Shown here: piece after piece, positions 7,409 to 15,444 of the stretch
Numbering within the stretch: position 1 is the first letter of the stretch
Layout of the letters: each line of letters opens with the position of its first letter
Source of the DNA: Phycisphaerae bacterium
Lineage (GTDB): Bacteria > Planctomycetota > Phycisphaerae > Sedimentisphaerales > UBA12454
DNA length: 64,000 nt
Direction: 5' to 3'
Assembly: GCA_041652575.1 (NCBI GenBank)
Contig: JBAZHC010000010.1
Location: forward strand, 51,092-115,091
Notes under the pieces: model-generated
The model's database searches: none
Seen by the model: only the letters and a program-made list of their open reading frames with translations
What the model was told of the DNA's origin: nothing
Program-made: the position numbers and the translations under genes

Positions 7409-9967
7409 ATGAACGAAAACACAGGATTCTATAACTTTAACGATATAGAAAAAAAGTGGCAAACGTATTGGGAGACAAACAAGACCTTTGCCGCTTCTGA
7501 CAGCGATAAGAGCAAGCCCAAGTACTACGTGCTGGACATGTTTCCATATCCGTCTGCACAGGGCCTTCACGTCGGCCATCCGGAAGGCTATACAGCAAGC
7601 GATATCATCGCCCGCTATAAAAGAATGAACGGTTTTAACGTTCTGCACCCCATAGGCTGGGACGCGTTCGGGCTGCCCGCCGAACAATACGCAATCCAGA
7701 CCGGCACGCATCCTGCCAAAACAACCCAGCAGAATATCAATAATATGCGGCGACAAATCAAATCGCTCGGCTTTTCCTACGACTGGGACAGGCAGGTCGA
7801 TACCACGGACCAGAAATATTACAAATGGACACAGTGGATATTCCTGAAATTATTCAACAGCTATTTCGACGAAACAGAACAAAAAGCAAAACCAATCGAA
7901 CAATTACCAATACCATCAAACTTAAATACGGAAGAAAAAAGGAAATACATCGACGACCATCGCCTTGCCTATGAGGCTGAAATAGCGGTCAACTGGTGCC
8001 CTGAACTTGGAACCGTTCTGGCAAACGAAGAAGTAATCGGCGGTATAAGCGAACGAGGCGGACATCCGGTAATAAGAAAACCTATGCGTCAATGGATGCT
8101 GCGAATCACAAAATACGCAGACAGGCTTCAGGACGATTTGGTACTTGTCGATTGGCCGGAATCCATAAAGAAACTGCAAACCGACTGGATAGGCAAAAGC
8201 ATCGGCGCCGAAGTCGATTTTAAAGTCGCCGGCTTCGATGAAACAATAACTGTCTTTACCACCCGACCGGATACGCTTTTCGGTGCAACCTATATGGTAC
8301 TTGCGCCGGAACATCCGTTCGTCGATAAAATTACCACTGCGGATAAAAAAACCGCGATTGCCGATTACAAGAAAAAGGCACAGAGCAAAAGCGACCTCGA
8401 CAGAACAGACCTTGCCAAAGACAAGACCGGTGAATTTACCGGTGCCTTTGCGATAAATCCCGTCAATGACAAGAAAATTCCAATCTGGATTAGCGACTAC
8501 GTTCTGATTAGTTATGGAACCGGCGCGATAATGAGCGTACCGGCTCACGATGAACGCGATTTCGAATTCGCAAAGAAATTCAACCTGCCTATCATCCCGG
8601 TAGTCGAACCGGAAGACAAGGCTCTGGCCGAGCAGGTCGAAAAAGGCGAGTATTGTTTTGCCGGTGACGGCATTGCGATAAACAGCGGAAAATTCAACGG
8701 CTTATCGACAGCGGAATTTAAAGAAAAAATTACAAACTGGCTCAGCGAAAAAGACCTCGGCAAAAAGGCCGTCAATTACAAGCTTCGCGACTGGCTGTTT
8801 TCACGCCAGCGATACTGGGGCGAACCGTTCCCAATTCTGCACCACGAAGATGGAAGTATAACCGCACTTGACGAAAAGCAACTGCCCCTGACATTGCCGG
8901 AGGTTGAAAGCTATAAGCCTTCGGGCACAGCTTTATCGCCGCTGGCGACGATTGATAACTGGCTCAATGTAAAACTGCCTGACGGCAAAACCGCAAAACG
9001 CGAGACAAATACAATGCCGCAGTGGGCAGGAAGCTGCTGGTATTATCTGCGTTATCTCGACCCGGACAACGATATGGAAAGCTGGTCGAAACAGAAGGAA
9101 AAATACTGGATGCCGGTCGATTTATATATCGGCGGTGCCGAGCACGCTGTGCTTCATCTGCTTTATTCACGGTTCTGGCACAAACTGCTTTATGATTTGG
9201 GCTATGTCAGCACGGCCGAGCCGTTTAAAAAACTTATCAATCAGGGAATGATACTCGGCGAAGACAATCAGAAGATGAGCAAATCCAGAGGCAACGTTGT
9301 CAATCCCGACAAGGTCATTACCGACTACGGCGCAGATTCGATGAGACTTTACGAAATGTTTATGGGCCCGCTCGAGGCCGCCAAACCGTGGAGTATGCAG
9401 GGAGTCGAAGGCGTTCACAGGTTTTTAAATAAACTCTGGCGAACAACAATCGACGAAGAAACTGGCGGCTTAAACGGCAATATAAAAGATGTCGATGCCG
9501 ACGAAGAAACACAGAAAATACTCCATCAGACCATAAAGAAAGTTACACAGAATATCGATACTTTCCGGTTCAATACGGCAATAAGCCAGATGATGATTTT
9601 TGTCAATCACCTGAATAAACTTGAGATAAAACCGAAAAAGGCGATAGAAACTTTCGTACTTGTCCTTGCGCCTTTTTCGCCGCACGTCGCAGAAGAACTT
9701 TGGCAGAAACTCGGCAACAAGAATACACTTGCCTATGAAAAATGGCCGAAGTTCGATGAAAATATTGCGAAAGAAAAAGAAATCGAGCTTGCCGTCCAGG
9801 TTCTCGGCAAAATAAAGGATAAAATTGTAGTTTCTGCCGATGCGGATGAAGAAGAAATAAAACAAAAGGCTCTTGCCTGTGAGAAAGTCGCTTCCGCCAT
9901 CGCCGGCAAAGAGATAAAAAAGATAATCATTATAAAATCCAGATTAGTTAATATTGTTACGGGATAA
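7409..9967 (+). CDS. leuS: Leucyl-tRNA synthetase
   Basis: Class I aminoacyl-tRNA synthetase of about 852 aa that charges tRNA-Leu. It has the HIGH-type motif HVGH at residues 54-57, a CP1 editing insertion with TTRPDTLFGATY, the catalytic-core WAGSCWYYLRY, and KMSKS near residue 622, followed by a helical anticodon-binding domain. The ATG at 7409 is chosen because upstream in-frame codons overlap the FmdB-like gene and encode nothing family-like. Length and motif order are normal for bacterial LeuS. Confidence 0.97.
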   Translation: MNENTGFYNFNDIEKKWQTYWETNKTFAASDSDKSKPKYYVLDMFPYPSAQGLHVGHPEGYTASDIIARYKRMNGFNVLHPIGWDAFGLPAEQYAIQTGTHPAKTTQQNINNMRRQIKSLGFSYDWDRQVDTTDQKYYKWTQWIFLKLFNSYFDETEQKAKPIEQLPIPSNLNTEEKRKYIDDHRLAYEAEIAVNWCPELGTVLANEEVIGGISERGGHPVIRKPMRQWMLRITKYADRLQDDLVLVDWPESIKKLQTDWIGKSIGAEVDFKVAGFDETITVFTTRPDTLFGATYMVLAPEHPFVDKITTADKKTAIADYKKKAQSKSDLDRTDLAKDKTGEFTGAFAINPVNDKKIPIWISDYVLISYGTGAIMSVPAHDERDFEFAKKFNLPIIPVVEPEDKALAEQVEKGEYCFAGDGIAINSGKFNGLSTAEFKEKITNWLSEKDLGKKAVNYKLRDWLFSRQRYWGEPFPILHHEDGSITALDEKQLPLTLPEVESYKPSGTALSPLATIDNWLNVKLPDGKTAKRETNTMPQWAGSCWYYLRYLDPDNDMESWSKQKEKYWMPVDLYIGGAEHAVLHLLYSRFWHKLLYDLGYVSTAEPFKKLINQGMILGEDNQKMSKSRGNVVNPDKVITDYGADSMRLYEMFMGPLEAAKPWSMQGVEGVHRFLNKLWRTTIDEETGGLNGNIKDVDADEETQKILHQTIKKVTQNIDTFRFNTAISQMMIFVNHLNKLEIKPKKAIETFVLVLAPFSPHVAEELWQKLGNKNTLAYEKWPKFDENIAKEKEIELAVQVLGKIKDKIVVSADADEEEIKQKALACEKVASAIAGKEIKKIIIIKSRLVNIVTG

Positions 9968-9996
9968 GCCACAGAGAATATGAAAGGTTTAGATTT

Positions 9997-10027
9997 AGCC
10001 ACAGAGAGCACAGAGAACACAGAGATA
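9997..10027. repeat. CACAGAG-type repeat, left copy
   Basis: Direct repeat unit AGCCACAGAGAGCACAGAGA... A shorter fragment (GCCACAGAGA) precedes it near 9968. The same unit, with one mismatch over 31-32 bases, recurs at 10429-10460, and inverted copies lie at 11267-11360. Its CAGAGAT end sits 8 nt before the GxxExxY start codon. Confidence 0.85.
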
Positions 10028-10034
10028 TAATAAA

Positions 10035-10400
10035 ATGAACGACGAATTAACAGAAAAAATTATTGGAGCGGCAATAGAAGTTCATAATATACTTGAGCCC
10101 GGATTGCTCGAATCAATTTACGAAGAGGCTCTGTGCCTTGAATTTGCGTTGAGAGGCATAAAACATCAAAGGCAGGTTGATTGCGATATTATTTATAAAG
10201 GAAAAACTATCAAAGGCCAAAAACTTGACTTACTTGTGGAAAACGAAGTTGTCGTAGAAATTAAATCTTTGTCAAAAATGCCGGAAGTGGCTTTGGCACA
10301 GACCCTTTCATATTTAAAAGCAACAAACCTCAAAAGAGGCTTGATAATCAATTTTGGCGAAAAGAGACTGATTGACGGCGTTAAAAGGGTATCTCTATAA
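10035..10400 (+). CDS. GxxExxY-family protein
   Basis: Protein of 121 aa in the GxxExxY family (PF13366), named for the motif seen here as GLLESIYEEAL near residues 23-33. C-terminal features, KLDLLVENEVVVEIKS, resemble the D-E-K core of PD-(D/E)XK nuclease-like folds. The function is not established; a nucleic-acid role is inferred. There is no clear ribosome-binding site other than the repeat just upstream. It is flanked by CACAGAG repeats, an arrangement often seen around genes of this family. Confidence 0.9.
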   Translation: MNDELTEKIIGAAIEVHNILEPGLLESIYEEALCLEFALRGIKHQRQVDCDIIYKGKTIKGQKLDLLVENEVVVEIKSLSKMPEVALAQTLSYLKATNLKRGLIINFGEKRLIDGVKRVSL

Positions 10401-10428
10401 TGGCCACAGAGAAAAATAATAAATTATT

Positions 10429-10460
10429 AGCCACAGAGAGCACAGAGGACACAGAGATAT
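10429..10460. repeat. CACAGAG-type repeat, middle copy
   Basis: Same unit as the left copy with one A-to-G change. It lies between the GxxExxY gene and the GIY-YIG gene. A short fragment GGCCACAGAGA also follows the GxxExxY stop near 10402. Confidence 0.85.
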
Positions 10461-10485
10461 TATTTTAAAAAAAACGGCACTAAAA

Positions 10486-11208
10486 ATGGATAAAAAACAT
10501 ATCATTGACGAAATTATTAGAACAGCCAAGGAAAATAATGGTAAACCATTGGGAAGTGGTAAATTTGCCCGTATTACCGGGATTAAGGAGTCAGATTGGT
10601 ATGGAAAATATTGGGCTAAATGGGGCGATGCCCTTAAGGAAGCAGGATTTAAGCCAAATAAACTCAAATCTGCATATGACGAAGATTTTCTAATAGAGTG
10701 TGTAATTTCCTTAATTAGAGAAATAAATAAATTTCCTACATCTGGTGAGCTCCAGTTAAAATCATATAATACAGAAGGTTTTCCTGCTCATAAGACGTTT
10801 CGTCGTTTAGGGCAGAAAACTAAAATGGTTCGGAAGATTCTCGCTTATTGCAAAGACAAGAGTAAATACCAAGACGTTATTGAAATTTGCAAGGAAATTT
10901 CTGACTCTTCAGAGAAGATAGAGAAATCTGATACCGGAAAAGATAACTTGAAATTCGGTTACGTGTATTTAATGAAATCGGGTGGATATTACAAAATAGG
11001 AAAAAGCAATTGCGTTGAAAAACGGAACTATGAAATAGGAATCAAGCTTCCGGAGGAATTGAAAATAATTCATAAAATCAAAACAGATGACCCAACAGGG
11101 ATAGAAGCCTATTGGCATAATAGATTTGCAGATAAAAGAAAACGCGGCGAATGGTTTGACTTGTCAAACAGCGACATTAAGATATTTAAGCGAAGAACAT
11201 TTATGTAA
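10486..11208 (+). CDS. GIY-YIG nuclease with N-terminal homing-endonuclease-associated repeats
   Basis: Protein of 240 aa. Residues 5-57 and 68-121 resemble two homing-endonuclease-associated DNA-binding repeats; the first ends WAKWGDALKEAGF. The C-terminal third looks like a GIY-YIG / MUG113-T5orf172 nuclease, with GYVY (158-161), YYKIG (168-172), Arg180, the catalytic-type Glu207 in IEAYWHNRF and GEWF (221-224). It probably cuts DNA at a site chosen by the repeats. It sits between CACAGAG repeats beside a GxxExxY gene and reads as part of a small mobile module. Target and mobility are inferred. Confidence 0.8.
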   Translation: MDKKHIIDEIIRTAKENNGKPLGSGKFARITGIKESDWYGKYWAKWGDALKEAGFKPNKLKSAYDEDFLIECVISLIREINKFPTSGELQLKSYNTEGFPAHKTFRRLGQKTKMVRKILAYCKDKSKYQDVIEICKEISDSSEKIEKSDTGKDNLKFGYVYLMKSGGYYKIGKSNCVEKRNYEIGIKLPEELKIIHKIKTDDPTGIEAYWHNRFADKRKRGEWFDLSNSDIKIFKRRTFM

Positions 11209-11266
11209 TAAATATTTCATTCTGTGTTAAAATAATATGATGGAAAATCCAAATATTAAAATAAAA

Positions 11267-11360
11267 TATATCTCTGTGAACTCTGTGGCTATAATTAAAT
11301 TTCTCTGTGTCCTCTGTGTTCTCTGTGGCTATAATAAAAATTATTTACTCTGTGGCCGCG
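11267..11360. repeat. Inverted CACAGAG-type repeats, right boundary
   Basis: At least two inverted copies (CTCTGTGGCT and the longer TCTCTGTGTCCTCTGTGTTC, 11301-11330) plus a fragment ACTCTGTGGCC near 11346. They are the reverse complement of the units at 9997 and 10429. Together they bound a 1.4-kb segment. Confidence 0.85.
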
Positions 11361-11374
11361 ATAAAGGATAAATA

Positions 11375-11935
11375 ATGACTATCGAAATAGAAATAAAACT
11401 GAAAGTCGAGAATATCGAGCCGACCGCGGAAAAACTGGCACAGCTCGGCGCCAAATTCGAGGGCGACTTTATCCAGACAGACGCTTATTACGACGATTCG
11501 GAAGATTCGCTGGTCAATTCCGACAGGTGCCTGCGGATAAGAAAGCACAGAAATCATATAGGCGAGGCGATTGAGCTTACTTATAAAGGCGCAAGAGAGA
11601 ATCATCGTTTCAAGACCCGCCGGGAAATAGGCATAAAGGTCGAAAAAGCAGAAGAGCTCACGGAGCTTTTCGAGGAACTGGGCTATAAAGAAAAACTTGA
11701 GTTTGAAAAGAAAAGAAGCCTTTGGGATTTTCACGGCTGCAAGGTCGCGTTGGACGAGTTGCCGCTTATCGGAAAATTCGTGGAAATCGAAGGGCCGGAC
11801 GACGATACAATCGAACAGGCCCAGAAAGAACTCGGGCTTGGAAATTTAAAACACATACCGCAGAGCTATGCGCATCTTATGGAAGAAGCAATCGCGAAAA
11901 CCGGCTCGAAGAAAAGAAAGATAACGTTAGACTAA
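11375..11935 (+). CDS. Class IV adenylate cyclase/CYTH-domain protein (CyaB-like)
   Basis: Protein of 186 aa that is a single CYTH (triphosphate tunnel) domain. The N-terminal EIEIKLKV gives the ExExK signature, and later acidic and basic strands (RCLRIRKH, LTYKG, FVEIEGP) build the triphosphate tunnel. Family members include CyaB adenylate cyclases and thiamine-triphosphatase-like enzymes; sequence alone does not decide between them. AAGGATAA precedes the ATG. It lies 4 nt before the lipid-kinase-like gene and is probably co-translated with it. Confidence 0.85.
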   Translation: MTIEIEIKLKVENIEPTAEKLAQLGAKFEGDFIQTDAYYDDSEDSLVNSDRCLRIRKHRNHIGEAIELTYKGARENHRFKTRREIGIKVEKAEELTELFEELGYKEKLEFEKKRSLWDFHGCKVALDELPLIGKFVEIEGPDDDTIEQAQKELGLGNLKHIPQSYAHLMEEAIAKTGSKKRKITLD

Positions 11936-11939
11936 AATA

Positions 11940-12881
11940 ATGAAACCAGACAGCGGCTACATATCTCTGATAATAAACACCAGTTCAGGTGCCAGCAGCG
12001 AAAAGCTGATGGTAAAGCAATTCATAGAATACCTGCAGCAGAAAAAATTCCAGATGCAGATTAGTCATACCAAGTCTTTATCTCACGCACGGGCTTTGGC
12101 GGCAGAGGCGGCGGTGAAATTCAATTGCGCTATGGTTATCGTCGCCGGCGGAGACGGAACAATCCGTGAGGTTTGCCACGGTCTCGAAGGCAGCGACAAA
12201 CCGATGATGCTTCTTCCGTGCGGCACTGAAAACCTGCTTGCCAACGAACTCGGCTATAAAACAACTCTCAAAACCGCGATAAGAGTTTTTGAATCAGAGA
12301 TTATACGGCCTTTGGATTTATGCAAGGCAAACGACTGCTTTTTTACGTCTGTCGGCGGCGTCGGCTTTGACGGTGAGGTTGTAAAACTTGTTGACGACCA
12401 AAGAAGGGGCAATATCACTCATCTTCATTATTTCCGGCCTATCTGGAAAACCTTCTGGGGTTATAATTTCTCTAAAATAACCGTTGAAGTCGACGAGAAA
12501 ACGGTTTTTTCAGGCCGCGGCATTGTCATTTTCGGCAATATATCCAGATACGCCCTGGGTCTGCCTATTTTGCAGGCAGCGGATTTCAGCGACGGCCTGC
12601 TCGATATCTGCGTATATAAATGTTCCAATAAGGTTTCTCTTTTGTATCATGCCCTTATGACCACATTCAAAAGGCATCGCAAAAGCAAAAGCGTTTTTTA
12701 TAAACAATGCAAAAAAATCAAAATATCTTCCGGAAGTTTCATAAGAACCGAACTTGACGGCGACCCGGGTCCGCAACTGCCGCTTGAAATTACTATTATC
12801 CCGCAGGCCGTTAAAATTCTTGTTCCGCCGCAGGGCAAACCTTTCGGAATGAGAAGAAGAATATTCAGAATTTTCGAATAA
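11940..12881 (+). CDS. Diacylglycerol kinase-family lipid kinase
   Basis: Protein of 313 aa in the DAGK-catalytic-domain family (YegS/DgkB/BmrU). The nucleotide motif GGDGTIREV starts at residue 70, and GTENLLANELG follows near 95. The C-terminal half has the beta-rich domain, with GGVGFDGEVVK and a DGLLDICVY segment. It probably phosphorylates diacylglycerol or a related lipid at the inner membrane. There is no membrane helix, which is usual for this soluble family. It is followed by an inverted-repeat element and kdsA. Confidence 0.88.
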   Translation: MKPDSGYISLIINTSSGASSEKLMVKQFIEYLQQKKFQMQISHTKSLSHARALAAEAAVKFNCAMVIVAGGDGTIREVCHGLEGSDKPMMLLPCGTENLLANELGYKTTLKTAIRVFESEIIRPLDLCKANDCFFTSVGGVGFDGEVVKLVDDQRRGNITHLHYFRPIWKTFWGYNFSKITVEVDEKTVFSGRGIVIFGNISRYALGLPILQAADFSDGLLDICVYKCSNKVSLLYHALMTTFKRHRKSKSVFYKQCKKIKISSGSFIRTELDGDPGPQLPLEITIIPQAVKILVPPQGKPFGMRRRIFRIFE

Positions 12882-12890
12882 GGAGAATTT

Positions 12891-12961
12891 AGCCACGAAG
12901 ACACAAAGGCACAAAATACTTTTTATAATTTTTTTCTTGGTGTCTTAGTGTCTTTGTGGCT
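12891..12961. repeat. Inverted-repeat element of the CACGAAG/CACAAAG type
   Basis: AGCCACGAAGACACAAAGGC at 12891-12910 is matched in inverse orientation at 12936-12961 (TTGGTGTCTTAGTGTCTTTG then TGGCT) with few mismatches, around an AT-rich centre. It could fold into a long hairpin between the lipid-kinase gene and kdsA. It is related in style to the CACAGAG repeats at 10-11.4 kb. Confidence 0.8.
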
Positions 12962-12974
12962 ATAAAATGATATT

Positions 12975-13787
12975 ATGTTTAAGATAGAAAATATTAAAGT
13001 AGAACCTGACGGCGGCTTATTCGTCATAGCAGGTCCGTGTGTTATTGAAACCGAAGAGATTTGCCTGGACATTGCTTCGCGGCTGGCTGAAATCAGCAAG
13101 AAGACCGGTGTGCCGGTAATCTTTAAGGCAAGTTTCGACAAAGCCAATCGCAGCAGTATCGACGGTTTTCGAGGGCCGGGGCTGGAAAAGGGCCTTGCGA
13201 TCCTGGCGAAAGTCAAAAAACAAACTTCACTCGCCCTGCTGACAGATATTCATACACCACAGCAGGCGGCCGCAGCAGCAGAAGTTGTCGACTGTTTACA
13301 AATCCCAGCTTTTCTCTGCCGTCAGACAGATTTACTCATCGCCTGCGGCAGGACCGGCAAGCCGGTAAATGTCAAAAAGGGGCAATTTATGTCCCCTGAA
13401 GAAATGAAAAATGCCGTTGAGAAAATCCATTCGACCGGCAATGAAAAGATACTGCTGACTGAACGAGGAACGTTCTTCGGCTATAACCGTCTTGTTAATG
13501 ATATGACGGCAATACCGGCTATGAAAAAACTCGGTTGTCCCGTAATTTTCGACGCAACCCACAGCACCCAGCAGCCGGGCGGACTTGGCAATGCCACGGC
13601 CGGCTCAAGAGATATGGCCCCTGTTTTGGCCAGGGCCGCTGTCGCAGCCGGTGCCGATGGACTGTTTATCGAAGTCCATACCGACCCCAAAAACGCAAAA
13701 TCCGACGCGACAACTATTATGCCTATCGAATGGGTTGAAAATTTATTAATTATCTGCAAAAAAATACACGAAATAGCCAAAAATTAG
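12975..13787 (+). CDS. kdsA: 3-deoxy-8-phosphooctulonate synthase (KDO-8-phosphate synthase)
   Basis: Enzyme of 270 aa that condenses PEP with arabinose 5-phosphate to make KDO 8-phosphate for the lipopolysaccharide inner core. Characteristic segments are FKASFDKANRSS (residues 51-62), RGPGLEKGL and GGLGNATAGSRDM. Cys22 in IAGPCVIE occupies the position that separates metal-dependent class II enzymes from metal-independent ones, which carry Asn there, so this one is predicted to need a divalent metal. It indicates that the organism makes KDO-containing LPS. Confidence 0.96.
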   Translation: MFKIENIKVEPDGGLFVIAGPCVIETEEICLDIASRLAEISKKTGVPVIFKASFDKANRSSIDGFRGPGLEKGLAILAKVKKQTSLALLTDIHTPQQAAAAAEVVDCLQIPAFLCRQTDLLIACGRTGKPVNVKKGQFMSPEEMKNAVEKIHSTGNEKILLTERGTFFGYNRLVNDMTAIPAMKKLGCPVIFDATHSTQQPGGLGNATAGSRDMAPVLARAAVAAGADGLFIEVHTDPKNAKSDATTIMPIEWVENLLIICKKIHEIAKN

Positions 13788-14012
13788 CGATAATAATAAT
13801 CCACAAATCCTTTTTAGGCCTTAATGATACTGATATTACCTATAGTACCAAACAACCGTTCAACCATCCGGCCGCTTTAGTCTCCTGACCCACGCGACAA
13901 TCAGCTAACTGCCTTTATTTAAAAGCACTTATTTCAAATCTTTTGCCTGTCTTTACTAAAGTAAATATTTGTCAATGGCCGATAACTTCTATAGCTCGAT
14001 TCGTTATAAAGA
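13788..14012. other. Intergenic gap after kdsA
   Basis: Gap of 225 bp with no ORF, tRNA or terminator that I could recognise. A short palindrome TTTACTAAAGTAAA near 13954-13967 is the only symmetric element noticed. Confidence 0.5.
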
Positions 14013-14357
14013 GTGAATTTGGGAAAATTAAAAATTCTGGTTATCGGTCCGGCAAATCAGGCCGATAACTATGAGGTAGAAATGTTGGAAATTATGGGCA
14101 GACAATTGCAGAGAAATTTAAGACAGCTTGTTCTTAACAAAGGCGCCGAACAATTCATATTCAGATATGAAGCCGGCAGCGAAGACCTTCTGCTCGATGC
14201 TCTTGTTGCCCAGGCCAGAGACGGCCGAAGCGGATTCGACTGGTTTGACGCAGCGGTTCTCAGTTTCAAGCTGACCCAGTCATTAATAAACGAAGCGGAC
14301 AGACTTTTGAACGAACAGGCTCCGCAAATGACAGAGCCTTTTGGAAAACAGGACTGA
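14013..14357 (+). CDS. Conserved-looking small protein of unknown function
   Basis: Putative soluble protein of 114 aa starting at GTG. It opens with a Rossmann-like strand, LKILVIGPANQ, and is otherwise helical and acidic, with no signal peptide, membrane segment or cysteine motif. I do not recognise a family. It lies 45 nt before the Xer recombinase gene in the same direction and might be expressed with it. Coding character and position support a real gene, but the start is uncertain. Confidence 0.55.
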   Translation: MNLGKLKILVIGPANQADNYEVEMLEIMGRQLQRNLRQLVLNKGAEQFIFRYEAGSEDLLLDALVAQARDGRSGFDWFDAAVLSFKLTQSLINEADRLLNEQAPQMTEPFGKQD

Positions 14358-14402
14358 AAGTTTAATCATCCTCGTTAATGAGGCGATTTGGAGATAAAAA
14401 AA

Positions 14403-15392
14403 ATGGAAAACTGCGCGATTATTCATGAGTTTCTGGATTATCTGAAATTCGAAAAACACTTCTCCGAGCATACTGCCAAATGCTACAATGCAGACCTCGA
14501 ACAGTTCTGCCAGCATCTTTCCGGCATCCAGCCTGCATCGGACTGGTCGAATGCGGAACGAGGAGGTGTCGCCACACAGACTGAGACGAAAATCGAACAG
14601 CTTCTTTTGTCTCTGACCACAGATAATGTCAGAGCCTACATGGTTGTTCTGAACGATAAACAATATTCCAAGTCCACAACGGCAAGGAAACTGGCAACGC
14701 TGAGAAGCTTTTATAAGTTCCTTGTAAAAAGAGGACATCTTACCAATAATCCAGTTACAGCAGTCAGGACACCGAAGCAGGATAAAAAACTGCCGAAGTT
14801 TCTTGAATACGACCAGATTAAAAAGCTTCTTGATACTCCGCCAAGCGATAGCTGGCTGGGAGCAAGGGACCGTGCGATTATGGAAACGCTTTACGGCACC
14901 GGCGTCAGGGTAAGCGAACTGGTCGCTTTGAATATTGAAGATGTGGACTTCCTCGGCGAGGTTATTCATGTACGGGGCAAGGGCAAAAAGGAAAGAATAA
15001 GCCCGATTGGCTCATCGGCGCTGCAGTCAATACAGCATTATATGGAATTCCGCAACAGACGCGCCCAGAGCAACGGCAATTTCGATTCGAAAGTTCTGTT
15101 CGTCAACAAACACGGCAAAAGACTGAGCACAAGAAGCGTTCGCAGAAAAATGGACAAGTATCTGAAGATGGCAGGACTGGACCCTGCAATCAGCCCGCAT
15201 ACCCTGAGGCATAGTTTCGCGACACATATGCTCAATAACGGAGCTGATTTGAGAAGCGTTCAGGAACTCTTAGGCCATCAATCGCTGTCAACAACACAGA
15301 TTTATACACACCTTACAACCAAGAAACTTAAAGAGGTCTATGACGGCGCTCATCCCCGCGATGAACAAACAGAAAAAAGCGATAACAGCTAA
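14403..15392 (+). CDS. Tyrosine recombinase XerC/XerD
   Basis: Site-specific recombinase of about 329 aa that, in its family, resolves chromosome dimers at dif. The SAM-like N-terminal domain is followed by the catalytic domain, with Arg in GTGVRVSELV (near 170), HTLRHSFATHM (near 265), LLGHQSLSTTQIY, and the nucleophilic Tyr near 300. The ATG at 14403 has GGAG 9 nt upstream, which is better than the TTG at 14388. The protein is longer than typical Xer (about 300 aa) because of an insertion in the N-terminal domain (SDWSNAERGGVATQTETK). XerC and XerD cannot be separated here. Confidence 0.92.
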   Translation: MENCAIIHEFLDYLKFEKHFSEHTAKCYNADLEQFCQHLSGIQPASDWSNAERGGVATQTETKIEQLLLSLTTDNVRAYMVVLNDKQYSKSTTARKLATLRSFYKFLVKRGHLTNNPVTAVRTPKQDKKLPKFLEYDQIKKLLDTPPSDSWLGARDRAIMETLYGTGVRVSELVALNIEDVDFLGEVIHVRGKGKKERISPIGSSALQSIQHYMEFRNRRAQSNGNFDSKVLFVNKHGKRLSTRSVRRKMDKYLKMAGLDPAISPHTLRHSFATHMLNNGADLRSVQELLGHQSLSTTQIYTHLTTKKLKEVYDGAHPRDEQTEKSDNS

Positions 15393-15399
15393 ACTAAAC

Positions 15400-15431
15400 A
15401 AAAAACCCGCTCGAAAGAGCGGGTTTTTTTA
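15400..15431. terminator. Bidirectional rho-independent terminator
   Basis: Perfect hairpin ACCCGCTC-GAAA-GAGCGGGT flanked by an A-run and a T-run. It works for xer from the left and for the convergent dehydratase gene from the right. The GAAA tetraloop adds stability. Confidence 0.92.
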
Positions 15432-15444
15432 TGCGCCTGCAATT

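Noticed and set aside
7922..8548. 208-codon minus-strand frame inside leuS
   Set aside because: It lies opposite conserved LeuS codons, has no start signal and its translation shows no family-like features.
9968..11360. CACAGAG repeats as a CRISPR array
   Set aside because: Copies are few, unevenly spaced, in both orientations and separated by genes, with no spacers or cas genes.
13788..14012. Possible tRNA or riboswitch between kdsA and the next gene
   Set aside because: No cloverleaf, T-loop or conserved riboswitch core could be traced by eye.
14403..15392. Xer recombinase as an integrase of a mobile island
   Set aside because: Its size and motifs fit housekeeping Xer; no attachment-site repeats or phage-like genes are near.
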